DNA of 24,634 nt from Verrucomicrobiota bacterium (GTDB lineage Bacteria; Verrucomicrobiota; Verrucomicrobiia; Opitutales; Opitutaceae): assembly GCA_023433275.1 (NCBI GenBank), contig JAEZDN010000063.1:1-24634 (forward strand), in the 5' to 3' direction. A program made the translations under genes and the position numbers. This document shows, in pieces, positions 16,465-24,390 of the stretch. Below the pieces are notes generated by a model that was given only the letters and a program-made list of their open reading frames with translations, ran no database searches and was not told the DNA's origin. Positions within the stretch are counted from its first letter, which is position 1; every line of letters starts with the position of its first letter.

Positions 16465-16600
16465 TAGGGGCCGAGCTCGCTCGGTCGTTGAATCAAAGGT
16501 AGGGGCGCAGTCTTGCTGCGCCCTGAGGCACGTGCGCGAAGGACCCGAAGGCCCAGCGAATCTGCTCCGTCCCCTGGAGCCGGGGCGCCCTCGCCCCGGT
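16465..16600 (+). repeat. REP-like palindromes of types B, A and C in a row
   Basis: B is at 16465-16486, A at 16500-16523 and C at 16574-16600, all forward, 68 bases past the HDOD stop. The C copy lacks the final TGGG. Confidence 0.8.
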
Positions 16601-16603
16601 TTT

Positions 16604-17096
16604 TCATAATACATCGCCTCGCGCAAAGGACGCCAAGTCGCCTGCACTCGCCTGCGTTGAAGCTGATTGCGATCTCAGGTTCGACCCTACAGCGCGCCGA
16701 ACCATAGTCCCTAATCTCTCCTCGGTGTATCCCGCGTTTTCGCGGTCTAATCCCTTCCCCGAATTCGTCCTCCTCCGCGCCCTTGGCGACCTCTGCGCGA
16801 GGCCCTGTCTGATTCAGAAAGTTCAGATATCCGAATAGGAACTGATGTCCCCATCCCTAAAGCCAGACAACTCGCCCCGGTATTTCTCAATTCATTGCCT
16901 CGCACAAAGGACGCAAAGGACGCGAAGTCGATCTGGGTCTATTCCAGCCAAATCTCAATGTCCGACGGACGTTAAGTTCCCATGCCGTCTGTGTATTTCG
17001 TATTTCCGTCGTTTAATCCCTTCCGCGAATTCATCCTCCTCCGCGCCCTTGGCGCCCTCTGCGCGAGGCCCTGTCTTATCCAGAAAGTCCACATCC
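16604..17096. repeat. Two tandem copies of a 'CGCGCAAAGGACGC ... CTTGGCG-CTCTGCGCG' element
   Basis: Copy 1 is about 16604-16834 and copy 2 about 16880-17096. Each starts with (C)CTCGC(G/A)CAAAGGACGC and ends with CGCCCTTGGCG, CTCTGCGCGAGGCCCTGTCT and a CAGAAAGT tail. Left and right ends are partly complementary, so each copy is an inverted-repeat element. A decayed relative with TCAGAAAAGTCAG lies near 20799-20905. The stretch 16397-17107 holds no gene. Confidence 0.6.
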
Positions 17097-17107
17097 CCGA
17101 CCCCCAA

Positions 17108-17629
17108 TCACCCCAGTGCAACCTGAGTTTTCCCGCTCGGCGTCACGAGGCTCACATTGCCCGTGCCCAATTCCAGGTGCACCGTGCGGTTGAAATTCCC
17201 CCCGGTGTCGCGGTGCACGACTCGCAGGCCATTGGCCGCAACAAAGTCCATGGTCGCGCGGACATTGCGTTCGCCGATCCGAAACGGATCCTGGCCGGCG
17301 ATGACGCTCGCACCACCCGCCACGAACAGGTTCAGGCGCGGCCGCTCTGCCTTGAGCCCCAGCAGGGCCTTGAAAAACAGCGGCAGTCCCGTGTCGGCAA
17401 ACATTGCGGGCTGCGTGATGGCCTTCTGGGGCGAAACCGACGCCTCCGGCAGCATGAGGTGCAGAATTCCTCCGCATTTCATCATCGGGTCGTACGCGAT
17501 CACGCCGACGCAGGACCCCAGCGCATAGGTGCTCAGCATCGCGGCGCTGGAATTCGATACCGCGAGGTCACCCACACCGACGACCACCCGTTGGGCGAAG
17601 AGGGAGGCTACGGACGCGGCGCCGCTCAT
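17108..17629 (-). CDS. cheD: Chemoreceptor glutamine deamidase CheD
   Basis: CheD deamidates receptor glutamines and, in CheC/CheX systems, can work with the phosphatase. The 173-residue protein shows STYALGSCVGVIAYD and GGILHLMLPEA. The Cys-His-Thr set is C40, H57 and T34, with the same spacing as T21/C27/H44 of Thermotoga CheD. GGASVIAGQDPFRIGERN and RDTGGNFNRTVHLELGTG are also typical. The open frame reaches 17911, but the family's normal N-terminus begins at ATG 17629; the upstream part reads as leader. A sigma-28-like site lies about 90 bases upstream. It is monocistronic and separated from other che genes on both sides. Confidence 0.93.
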   Translation of the reverse strand: MSGAASVASLFAQRVVVGVGDLAVSNSSAAMLSTYALGSCVGVIAYDPMMKCGGILHLMLPEASVSPQKAITQPAMFADTGLPLFFKALLGLKAERPRLNLFVAGGASVIAGQDPFRIGERNVRATMDFVAANGLRVVHRDTGGNFNRTVHLELGTGNVSLVTPSGKTQVALG

Positions 17630-17720
17630 GTCTGGCACGCCGGGGCGGCCTGCGCGCTGGCCCCGGCAGGTAAATGGGTGAAAAAAGGCATTAATGACGG
17701 CACGACTGCCGGTATTCCTA

Positions 17721-17747
17721 AAGTCGTCTCCCCCGCCGCAAACTTTA
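17721..17747 (-). promoter_or_regulatory. Sigma-28-like promoter for cheD (perfect -35, weak -10)
   Basis: On the minus strand TAAAGTTT (17740-17747) is a perfect -35. After 11 more bases comes GACGACTT (17721-17728), only 4 of 8 in the -10. The leader would be about 85 bases. Confidence 0.4.
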
Positions 17748-17876
17748 GCCCCGCCAAGGAAAACCCGCGCGAATCCGGAAGGGCGAGTCGTCCCCGACAA
17801 ACCGCCCGCCCCAAAAGCTGGAACGCCCTTCCCCCCGCGCGCCACGTCGAAGCCGTCCCAATCCAGTGCCTTGTTG

Positions 17877-17985
17877 GAGGGGCGCGGCTCGACCGCGCCC
17901 TTTGCTCGCACGGCACTCCCGATCTCGATGCCTGATTCCCCTCTATGAAGAGGGGTGGCGCGCGGCGACGGGGTGTGTGGCTTCT
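17877..17985. repeat. Two hairpin repeats upstream of cheD
   Basis: At 17877-17900 an A-like palindrome has arms GGGCGCGG and CCGCGCCC. At 17938-17955 a perfect 7-bp stem CCCCTCT/AGAGGGG is followed by TGGCGCGCGGCGACGGGGTG, a pattern I recall as a common dispersed intergenic repeat in many bacteria. Apart from these, 17748-18060 shows no gene. Confidence 0.45.
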
Positions 17986-18060
17986 CCCAATCGTACTCAA
18001 CCCGCCATCCCCCGTGCCGATAAACCCCTCAGCAGGTTCAATGTTTGTTAGGTGTGGGGA

Positions 18061-18092
18061 AAGCCCGCCGGTCCGCCGGCGGGCTTTCCTTT
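18061..18092 (+). terminator. Strong terminator-like hairpin without an obvious upstream gene
   Basis: A perfect 11-bp stem (18061-18071 with 18076-18086) around TCCG is followed by TTTCCTTTTC. It points to the plus strand, where no gene is found upstream; on the minus strand it lies about 70 bases past the DUF4259 remnant, without a T run. Confidence 0.55.
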
Positions 18093-18105
18093 TCTTTGGT
18101 CTCCG

Positions 18106-18127
18106 TAGGGGTCGAGTTTGCTCGGTC
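18106..18127 (+). repeat. Divergent REP-like palindrome type B
   Basis: TAGGGGTCGAG and CTCGGTC match type B except for GTTTG in the loop region and one stem base. Confidence 0.55.
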
Positions 18128-18160
18128 TTTTCCGGCGGTGCGATCAATCCCTCAGCGACC

Positions 18161-18553
18161 TCACAACCGAGCCTTCAATCCCTCGACGCTTTTCCGCCAT
18201 TTCTCCGCATCCTCGGAATCTTCCCAAAGCTCGCTCACTTCCGAATTCTTGCCCAGGACGCGGTCGAGCGCGTCCCGCGCCGTTTTCCGCAGCGCATCGG
18301 TCGCCTTGCCGGACAATCGCTTGGCGATGGCGGCAACGTCTTCCGGCAGGGTGGGAGAGGGGCGCCCCTGCATCGCGGCCAACACCTCGCAGGCGGCGAT
18401 GGCATTGCAGCCTTCGGTCACCTCCAGGTAGCCGCGGTTTTCGGCGGCGAGCGCGACTGCCCGCTGGACGGCGCGAAGCCCGCCGGGCTTGAGTTCGTTC
18501 TCGACCCAGTCGAGGGCGTCGTCGTTGGCAAAACTATCGTGCGCCCAGGCTCC
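18161..18553 (-). pseudogene. DUF4259-family remnant lacking a start codon
   Basis: The minus-strand frame from 18553 to 18161 reads GAWAHDSFANDDALDWVENEL, then GLRAVQRAVALAAENRGYLEVTEGCNAIAACEVLAAMQGRP, a DUF4259 protein of about 130 residues (proteins of unknown function that begin M-G-(T/A)-W-G). The place of the initiator Met reads TCC, and upstream to the in-frame TAG near 18696 there is no ATG, GTG or TTG. The only internal start, GTG 18421, would drop the conserved N-terminal half and leave 86 residues. It is therefore probably a 5'-broken gene, or uses a rare start such as ATT. The last 50 residues are normal-looking and charged. Confidence 0.6.
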
Positions 18554-18870
18554 GGAGTTGCCCCGGTTGATCCTGCGAATGCGGACCGGGAGCCGGGGGA
18601 GGTTAAAGCATGATCCTTCTGCAGGCCGTCTATTATCGATGTCTTGCCGCCGCTCGGCCCGTGGGCAAAATCTTGGTTCATTCCATCGCTAAGGTAAGAA
18701 ACACGCCGATGTATGTACCCTCGAATCGATCTGCCTTCGGATATTCCGGCGACCGCCTCTGAAATGACTCCCGAGCAAGCGCGGGGCGATTTTGCATGTT
18801 TCTGCGGGGCGTTCATACCAGGTATCTCCCGCACGGAGCGTGGTGTGGCGGCTTCAGCTCTTATCGATTG
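18554..18870. other. Intergenic stretch without recognisable content
   Basis: Reading frames here do not give a credible protein on either strand, and I see no REP palindrome or clear promoter. It appears less GC-rich than the flagellar part, like the genes that follow. Confidence 0.4.
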
Positions 18871-19350
18871 ATGAGAGCAACATTCATAGCGGTGCTCGTT
18901 GTCTCGGGTGCTTCACTCGTTGGCTGCCGGCCACGCAGTGCGCCACCAACGGGCCACGCGGAAGACATGGTCGAGAAAACTGTGGCTCGGCATCTCATCA
19001 CAGGATACTTTCTGAAGAAGGAACTGGCGCTCCAACATGGGGCCTTCTTTCTGATTGTTCCTCCTGAACGTGAAGGCCGCTTGGCAGGCTTTATGGCGGA
19101 CTTTCGCCCCCGGGTGGAACTTGGTGACAGGAATATGATAAGGGAAAAGTCTGAGCGCGTGGTTTTGCGTGACGCCCTCACTGGGCTGCCAAGCGTTCTG
19201 GTGCATGTATCAGTTCCAAAGGTCGACGGCTCGGAGGCGACCGTCGAAGCCTTTACAGAGGGTCCGGGAGGTGGCGCCTATTATACCTTTACCCTTGGGC
19301 ATACCACGAAAGGGTGGGTTATATCGAAAGAAACCGGGGTCTTCCCATAG
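18871..19350 (+). CDS. Hypothetical lipoprotein
   Basis: I do not recognise the family. The 159-residue product starts MRATFIAVLVVSGASLVGC: a short basic end, hydrophobic core and lipobox LVGC with Cys at about residue 19, so it should be lipidated. The rest has strands such as RVVLRDALTGLPSVLVHVSVPKVDGS and EAFTEGPGGGAYYTFTLGHTTKGWVISKETGVFP, which suggests a small beta-rich domain. The frame is open from 18796, but ATG 18871 places the signal peptide at the N-terminus. It stands alone between a broken gene and genes on the other strand, and its codon use looks less GC-biased than the che genes. Confidence 0.65.
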   Translation: MRATFIAVLVVSGASLVGCRPRSAPPTGHAEDMVEKTVARHLITGYFLKKELALQHGAFFLIVPPEREGRLAGFMADFRPRVELGDRNMIREKSERVVLRDALTGLPSVLVHVSVPKVDGSEATVEAFTEGPGGGAYYTFTLGHTTKGWVISKETGVFP

Positions 19351-19489
19351 GCCGTAGGGGATGACGCTTCCGAAGATCTTTCTCTTCTGAGGCGACCTAC
19401 CAATCGCGCCACGCTCGCTGGCCTCCCTGATCCTAGTGGGTCCTGTGATCGTCCTGGTTTCCACCAGACACCGCCAAGTAGACGCGACA

Positions 19490-19585
19490 TCAGGGCAATC
19501 TCAGAAGAACAATTGCCGTCATGAAAGCCCAACCAAGCGGCATGAGCGCGAAGATGCCAAAGCTTAAATTCGCGAGTGTCTTCAT
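19490..19585 (-). CDS. Possible 31-residue membrane peptide
   Basis: The frame reads MKTLANLSFGIFALMPLGWA then a second hydrophobic part, FMTAIVLLRLP, and stops. It would be a single-pass membrane peptide. It lies 28 bases past the gene at 19614 on the same strand. No clear ribosome binding site is seen. It could be the start of a longer membrane protein broken by the TGA; the other frames downstream do not restore one clearly. Confidence 0.25.
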   Translation of the reverse strand: MKTLANLSFGIFALMPLGWAFMTAIVLLRLP

Positions 19586-19613
19586 CTTGGTTTCGCCGAG
19601 TTGGGATGCTGTG

Positions 19614-20033
19614 CTAGTTAGGGGTTTTATTCGTAGTTTCGAAGTCGCCTCTCAGCTTTATCAGCGCGGCGAGATCTGCTTCTGTCAGCTCATCATATGT
19701 CGGTCCGCCCAAGAGCTCCGTCACCAAATAAAACTCTTCGACGTTTTTTATGCGCCCGCGCGAAATTATATGCCGATATTTCTTCTTCAAAAGCATCCTT
19801 AGCTTGCTAAGCGTCGGTAGGTTTTTGGAGGCGAGAGCTTCATCCGCTTTCCTGCGTATTTCGGGGTGTATAAACGGCAAGGCTCCGAGGATGGGTTGTA
19901 ACCGCTCGAGCGCATCCGCTCGTCGACTATCCTTCGTCGCCTCGCGCATACTTGCGAGAACACTGGCCGATTGGCCTTCGGCTGCGAGGTATATTAGGAA
20001 CGCCTCGGTTAGGACAGAAGTTGAAATAGCCAT
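19614..20033 (-). CDS. Hypothetical helical protein
   Basis: The 139-residue product has no signal peptide or membrane segment and I do not recognise it. It is mostly helical and charged: VLTEAFLIYLAAEGQSASVLASMREATKDSRRADALERLQPIL, then LRMLLKKKYRHIISRGRIKNVEEFYLVTELLGG and DELTEADLAALIKLRGDFE. The ATG at 20033 is the first start of a clean frame. It may be cotranscribed with the small peptide at 19490. Composition appears more AT-rich than the flanking che genes. No gene is seen in 20034-20243. Confidence 0.6.
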   Translation of the reverse strand: MAISTSVLTEAFLIYLAAEGQSASVLASMREATKDSRRADALERLQPILGALPFIHPEIRRKADEALASKNLPTLSKLRMLLKKKYRHIISRGRIKNVEEFYLVTELLGGPTYDELTEADLAALIKLRGDFETTNKTPN

Positions 20034-20243
20034 TTTCTATCGTTTTGGCTCAGTCGCGCCGGTTTGCTGGAGCTATTTCGGCAACGCCTTTGCATACTAC
20101 TGCCCCGACCTCGTGATTTCGCAATCCGTCGGTCGTTATAGATGAGCCCTGACGGTGACGGGCCCGGAGGTTCGCTGGGGTGCTTGGATGAGTGTTCTTC
20201 TTCAACGCCATACCTCTCCGCGTTCCGTTGAACCAGAACGAGC

Positions 20244-20606
20244 TTAGTTGCGCTCAGTTTTCGGCTCGATGTTTTGGGTTTCGATCACTTTTCCGTCTGG
20301 ATCTAGAATCGTGGCGAACGAATCGAAGAATACCACGACGCTCTTCAGCTTGCCGTTGGAGTCGAATCGATCACCGCGGATCAGACGACCATCGGGTGAG
20401 TAGAAAGGGATTTCCGTGTAAAGTAGTGATCCGGTGCCGTCATAAACGCTGAACTTCGTAACGCGGCCCGTGTCGTCGACTTGATAGACACCGCGTGTCT
20501 TAACACTCCCGTCCGGATTTTTCGTGATGTATTCCGGTTTCGCACTGGCGATCACGGCGAATGCAAGGGAGAGAATGAGAACGGCGGTGGTGATGTGCTT
20601 CGTCAT
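20244..20606 (-). CDS. Hypothetical secreted protein with MORN/YwqK-like strand repeats
   Basis: The 120-residue product begins with a clear Sec signal peptide (MTKHITTAVLILSLAFAVIASA, cleavage near A22). The mature part consists of short repeated strand pairs on the theme G-x-V/L-x-x-x-x-Y/F: NPDGSVKTRGVYQVD, DTGRVTKFSVYDGTGSLLYTEIPFYSPDGRLIRGDRFDSNGKLKSVVVFF. This resembles MORN/YwqK-type 'antitoxin' repeats or other periplasmic beta proteins. The function is unknown. The ATG at 20606 fits the signal peptide. It is monocistronic. Confidence 0.65.
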   Translation of the reverse strand: MTKHITTAVLILSLAFAVIASAKPEYITKNPDGSVKTRGVYQVDDTGRVTKFSVYDGTGSLLYTEIPFYSPDGRLIRGDRFDSNGKLKSVVVFFDSFATILDPDGKVIETQNIEPKTERN

Positions 20607-20931
20607 GGATACGATTCGTTCTACCGAACTCTGTCATTCAAACTACGTAGAAAGCCTACGCCGGCTTGGCCCGCCTCGGGGAGAAGGGTCGATAGTCGGT
20701 TGCACTTCAACTTCCGAATTCCCGTCGAAGGCATTCATGGTCTCGCGCGGAGCACGCGGACCCGCGGTGGCAGCCTACGCCGAACGAACCTCGTCTCCTC
20801 CGTGCCCTCTGTGTCTCTGTGCGAGACGTCTGCCTTGTTCAGAAAAGTCAGCCCGCCGACACGCCCTTTCCGTGGCACTGCCTCATTCAGAAAGTTCAGT
20901 CGCCGGATCAGGTCGCAATTCCAGCTTAGAG
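20607..20931. other. Intergenic stretch with a decayed copy of the 16604 repeat
   Basis: No gene is supported. About 20799-20905 resembles the right-hand part of the elements at 16604-17096 (TCTGTG-TCTCTGTGCGAG and TCAGAAAAGTCAG), with more mismatches. Confidence 0.4.
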
Positions 20932-21083
20932 CTTTGAGCTAAGAGCTTTGTGCTCTGAGCTGACCGCTTACCGCCACCGCTTAGCTTACCGCTGACCGCT
21001 TACCGCTGATAGCTGATAGCTGATAGCTGATAGCTTTCCGCTTACAGCTTACAGCTTACCGCTTACCGCTTACAGCTTACAAC
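20932..21083. repeat. AGCTGATAGCTGATAGCT / CTTACCGCTTACAG microsatellite
   Basis: About 150 bases consist of 7-base units around AGCTGAT (clean at about 21006-21034), AGCTTACAG and CGCTTAC, grading into one another. It lies 20-170 bases past the stop of the operon at 21102. No spacers as in CRISPR. Confidence 0.8.
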
Positions 21084-21101
21084 TTCCCGCCTACCCCCTC
21101 C

Positions 21102-22367
21102 TCACGAATACACCAGCAACCGCTGGCTGATCGGCGCGATCTGGTTGTGATCCCGGATCTTGTTGATCGTACCGGGGCCGAGCAACTGGCCCTCGCCGAT
21201 CAACAACAACCCGTGCGGGCTGTAGATGCCGCTCGCGAGCACCATGCCGGGCTCCAACTCCTCGAGCAGGATCTCCCGCACGCTGCGCGGCAGGTTCACC
21301 AGGTTCGAAACCTTCAGGAAAAGCCGCACCGCCTCCGGATCGTACAACGTGCCCGACTTCGCGAGCAACTGGTCGATCGCCGCCTGCTTGGGCAGGCCCG
21401 ATTCGACATAACCCACCGCCACGGCCAGACACCGCGCCGCCCACGGGATCCGCTTGCCCGCTAGGCCGTCGGGATAACCGGTGCCGTCGAAACGCTCGTG
21501 GTGTCCGCGGATGATCGCGCCGATCTCGGGCCGCGGGTCCACCAGCGAGGCGAGCGTCTGGCTGTACACCGGGTGATTTTGCATCATCGCGCGCTCGCGC
21601 TCGGTCAGGCTCGCCGGCGCGGTGCGGAACGTCCGCAACAGCTCCCGCGGCACGCCGATCAGGCCGAGGTCGCACAACCACGCCGCCGCGTGGAGCGCCG
21701 AGCGCTCCGGCTCGTTGAAATGCTCCGTCTCGCCCATCTTGTTGGCGAATTCCACCAGCAACTTCGCCTGCCCGCCCAGCACCGGGTCGTACGCGGTGAG
21801 AATGCGTCGGCACAGCTCCAGCGAACTTTCATAACGCGAGGAAAGCTCCGTGTTGGCCACGTCCAGCTTCGCGCGCTCCAATTCCAGGTCCTTCACCTTC
21901 TGCTCGAGCTCTCCATTGGCCACCGTGAGCCGCGCGTTGAGCTCCTGCGTGCGCGCGGAGAGCACGTCGTTGCGCACGATCAGGTCATGGCGCTGGATGG
22001 CGTTGCGCACCGTGGCGAGGAGCTCCTCGCGCAGCCACGGCTTGGCGACGAATCGGAAAATCTCACCCTTGTTGATCGCCTCGACGATGGTCGGCAGGGC
22101 CAGGACCGCCGTGATGAGAATGCGCGACGCATTCGGGTGCGTCTTCCGGCTCTCGACCAGGAAATCCAAGCCGAGCATCTCGGGCATGCGCTGGTCGGAA
22201 ATGATCACGGCAAACTGCCGCTCGGCGAGGATGGCGAGCGCCTTGACCGGGCTGGAACACGCCACGACATGGTACCGCTCGCGCTCGAGCGTTTCCTTCA
22301 AGGCGCCAAGGACGACCGGCTCGTCGTCCACGATGAGAATGGTGTGATTGTGGGGCTGGTCACTCAT
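21102..22367 (-). CDS. Response regulator with degenerate HD-GYP domain
   Basis: The 421-residue protein starts with a receiver (about 1-125): D15/D16, phospho-acceptor D58 (ISDQRMPE), T87 and K109. A coiled coil follows (about 130-180, LNARLTVANGELEQKVKDLELERAKL). Residues about 185-340 resemble an HD-GYP domain and keep HHERFDGTGYPDG (H289, H290, G297-P299). The HD pair itself reads WLCDLGLIGVP, with Cys232 for His and Leu for the following Lys, and the usual later D(V)YDA motif reads AVGYVES. Metal binding and c-di-GMP cleavage are therefore doubtful. A last domain (about 365-421) may be a small beta fold. The start overlaps the cheB stop by 8 bases, so it is coupled to it. Confidence 0.88.
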   Translation of the reverse strand: MSDQPHNHTILIVDDEPVVLGALKETLERERYHVVACSSPVKALAILAERQFAVIISDQRMPEMLGLDFLVESRKTHPNASRILITAVLALPTIVEAINKGEIFRFVAKPWLREELLATVRNAIQRHDLIVRNDVLSARTQELNARLTVANGELEQKVKDLELERAKLDVANTELSSRYESSLELCRRILTAYDPVLGGQAKLLVEFANKMGETEHFNEPERSALHAAAWLCDLGLIGVPRELLRTFRTAPASLTERERAMMQNHPVYSQTLASLVDPRPEIGAIIRGHHERFDGTGYPDGLAGKRIPWAARCLAVAVGYVESGLPKQAAIDQLLAKSGTLYDPEAVRLFLKVSNLVNLPRSVREILLEELEPGMVLASGIYSPHGLLLIGEGQLLGPGTINKIRDHNQIAPISQRLLVYS

Positions 22368-23448
22368 GACGGGTGGCGGCGGATTCCGGCCGCGGTTGGG
22401 AGAGGGGAGCGAGAAAACGGGCGATCAGGTGCGGGGCGATCCGGTCGAGCGGCAGCTGGCGCTGGGCGGCGCCGTTTTCCCACGCGGCTTTCGGCATGCC
22501 ATAGACCACGCAACTGGCCTCGTCCTGGGCGAAGGTGCTCGCGCCTTTTTCGCGCAGCCGCAACAGGCCCTCGGCGCCGTCCTTGCCCATGCCCGTGAGG
22601 ACACCGGCCACGGCGTGCGGCGCCGCGCCGCAATCCGCGGCGGACTTGAACAGGAGGTCGACGGCCGGGCGTTGGTGCCAGATCTGCGGCCCATCCACCA
22701 CGCGCACACGGTAGTGGTCGCCCTGCCAGGCGAGCATCAGGTGATAATTACCGGGGGCGATCAGCGCCAGGTTGGGCTCCAGCCGCTCGCCGTCGACGGC
22801 CTCGCGCACGGGAAACGCGCACACGCCGTTCAACCGGTCCGCGTACGCGCGGGAGAAGCCGGCGGGGATGTGCTGGACGATCGCGATGCCGGGCAGGCCG
22901 GCGGGGAGGCCGGTGAGGACTTCGCGCAGGGATTCCGGTCCCCCGGTCGAGGCGCCGAGCAGGATGCACGAGCGCGGGTCCCGCGTGAGCGCGCCGGGCA
23001 GGGCGCGTGATGTCACCGCGGGCGCGAAGCCGGGTTTCCGAATGCGCGCCTGGACCGCGGTCTTCACCATCGCGATGAGCGCGGGCCCCAGGTTGCCAAA
23101 GGAGCTCGAGCCGCTCGGCTTGCCCAACACGTCGACCGCGCCGAGGCGCAGGGCCTCGAACGCGAAGTCGGACCCGCGCTGCGTCAGGGAGCTGAGCACG
23201 ATGACGGGCATCGGCCGATGCTCCATGAGCAGGCGCAGGAAAGTCAGTCCGTCCATGCGTGGCATTTCGAGGTCGAGCGTCAGCACGTCGGGCCGCAACT
23301 CGCGGATGCGATCGCGGGCCTGGTACGGGTCCGCGGCGCTGCCCACGACCTCGATCGCCGGGTCGGCGCCGAGCGTGTCGGTCGCGATCTTGCGGACAAA
23401 GGCTGAGTCATCCACGACCAGCACCCTGATTTTGCGCGCGGGGAGCAT
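22360..23448 (-). CDS. cheB: Protein-glutamate methylesterase/glutaminase CheB
   Basis: CheB removes methyl groups from receptor glutamates, switched on by phosphate from CheA. It has 362 residues. The receiver (about 1-125) has D13/D14, phospho-acceptor D59 (LTLDLEMP) and K110. The C-terminal esterase (about 158-350) has the catalytic triad S167 (GASTGG), H193 (VQHIP) and D290 (GMGKDGA). Other family blocks are APGNYHLML and PAVDLLFKSAA. It starts 2 bases after the cheR stop and overlaps the next gene by 8 bases, so all three genes are one transcript. Confidence 0.96.
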   Translation of the reverse strand: MLPARKIRVLVVDDSAFVRKIATDTLGADPAIEVVGSAADPYQARDRIRELRPDVLTLDLEMPRMDGLTFLRLLMEHRPMPVIVLSSLTQRGSDFAFEALRLGAVDVLGKPSGSSSFGNLGPALIAMVKTAVQARIRKPGFAPAVTSRALPGALTRDPRSCILLGASTGGPESLREVLTGLPAGLPGIAIVQHIPAGFSRAYADRLNGVCAFPVREAVDGERLEPNLALIAPGNYHLMLAWQGDHYRVRVVDGPQIWHQRPAVDLLFKSAADCGAAPHAVAGVLTGMGKDGAEGLLRLREKGASTFAQDEASCVVYGMPKAAWENGAAQRQLPLDRIAPHLIARFLAPLSQPRPESAATRHE

Positions 23449-23450
23449 GA

Positions 23451-24275
23451 TCAGGAAACCGGCGCGCGCCGATACGTGGCCGGCCGCACCGTTTGCAGCG
23501 GGTGGTTGATGCCGGTCAGGCTCTCCGCGTGACCCACGAGCAGGTAGCCCCCGGGCACCAGCCGCCGCGCGAGCCGGTTGACCAGTTCCTCCTGCGTCGG
23601 GCGGTCGAAATAGATCATGACGTTGCGGCAGAAGATCACGTGGAAGGACTCATTGAGCGGCGAGTCGCGTTCCAGGAGGTTGAGCTGGTGAAAGGATAGG
23701 CGCTCGCGCAGCTCGGCGCGCACGCGGTAACTGCCGGCGCGCGGGCCGATGCCTTTCTGGAAATGTTTGCGCACGGTCGGGGAGGGGAGACGGCCCACGA
23801 CGTCCTCGGAATAGATCCCATCGCTGGCGCGCGCCAGGATGCTGTGCGAGATGTCGGTGCACTGGATGTGCCAGTCCCAGGCCGGGGGCATCGCCTCGGA
23901 CAGCGTCATCGCCAGGGAGTAGGGCTCCTCGCCCGAGGAACACGCGGCGCTCCACGCGAGGAAACGCGGCCAGCGCTCGGCGGGCCGGCGCTGGTTCATT
24001 TCCGGGATGATCTGGCTCCGCACGAAATCGAAGTGGGCGTTCTCGCGGAAGAAGAACGTGTGGTTCGTCGAAATGGCGTCGATGAGGTGCGACAGCTCCT
24101 CGCCGGCGGTGGGCGAGCGCAGCAACTGGCAGTACTCAGTCACGGAGCCGAGTTTGGTCGCGCGCAGCCGCTTGCCCAGGCGCGCCGACACCATCTCGCG
24201 CTTTCCAGCGTCAAGACAGATGCGGCTCCGCTTGTACACCAACTGGCGGATGAAATCGAACTCACTTTCCCTCAT
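23451..24275 (-). CDS. cheR: Chemoreceptor methyltransferase CheR
   Basis: CheR methylates receptor glutamates with S-adenosylmethionine and opposes CheB. The 274-residue protein has the N-terminal helical domain (about 1-75: FDFIRQLVYKRSRICLDAGKREMVSARLGKRLR), then NHTFFFRE, and the SAM-binding WSAACSSGEEPYSLAM (about 108-123). CRNVMIYFD (216-224) and GGYLLVGHAESL (242-253) complete the core. Length is normal, with no TPR extension. The ATG at 24275 is preceded by GAGGG at a suitable distance, and by a sigma-28-like promoter only 17 bases from its -10. Confidence 0.96.
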   Translation of the reverse strand: MRESEFDFIRQLVYKRSRICLDAGKREMVSARLGKRLRATKLGSVTEYCQLLRSPTAGEELSHLIDAISTNHTFFFRENAHFDFVRSQIIPEMNQRRPAERWPRFLAWSAACSSGEEPYSLAMTLSEAMPPAWDWHIQCTDISHSILARASDGIYSEDVVGRLPSPTVRKHFQKGIGPRAGSYRVRAELRERLSFHQLNLLERDSPLNESFHVIFCRNVMIYFDRPTQEELVNRLARRLVPGGYLLVGHAESLTGINHPLQTVRPATYRRAPVS

Positions 24276-24292
24276 AAGGTATTACCCTCATC

Positions 24293-24319
24293 ACATCGGC
24301 CCCGAATTCTGGAAATTAA
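24293..24319 (-). promoter_or_regulatory. Sigma-28-like promoter for the cheR-cheB operon
   Basis: On the minus strand TTAA (24316-24319), 15 bases, then GCCGATGT (24293-24300), 6 of 8. The leader would be very short, about 10 bases. Confidence 0.55.
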
Positions 24320-24390
24320 GCCCTTCCTCAACGGGAAGCGAGGTGCCCGGCCCCATGGGGAACCCGCTCCCGCCGCCCATCCCCACCATC

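Noticed and set aside
16982..17935. 317-residue plus-strand open frame
   Set aside because: It runs antisense through cheD and into repeats.
18418..18834. 138-residue minus-strand open frame
   Set aside because: It overlaps the DUF4259 frame, whose conserved motifs are in another register.
20932..21083. Origin iterons or regulatory repeats
   Set aside because: Units grade into each other, without a rep gene or AT-rich box; a slippage microsatellite fits better.
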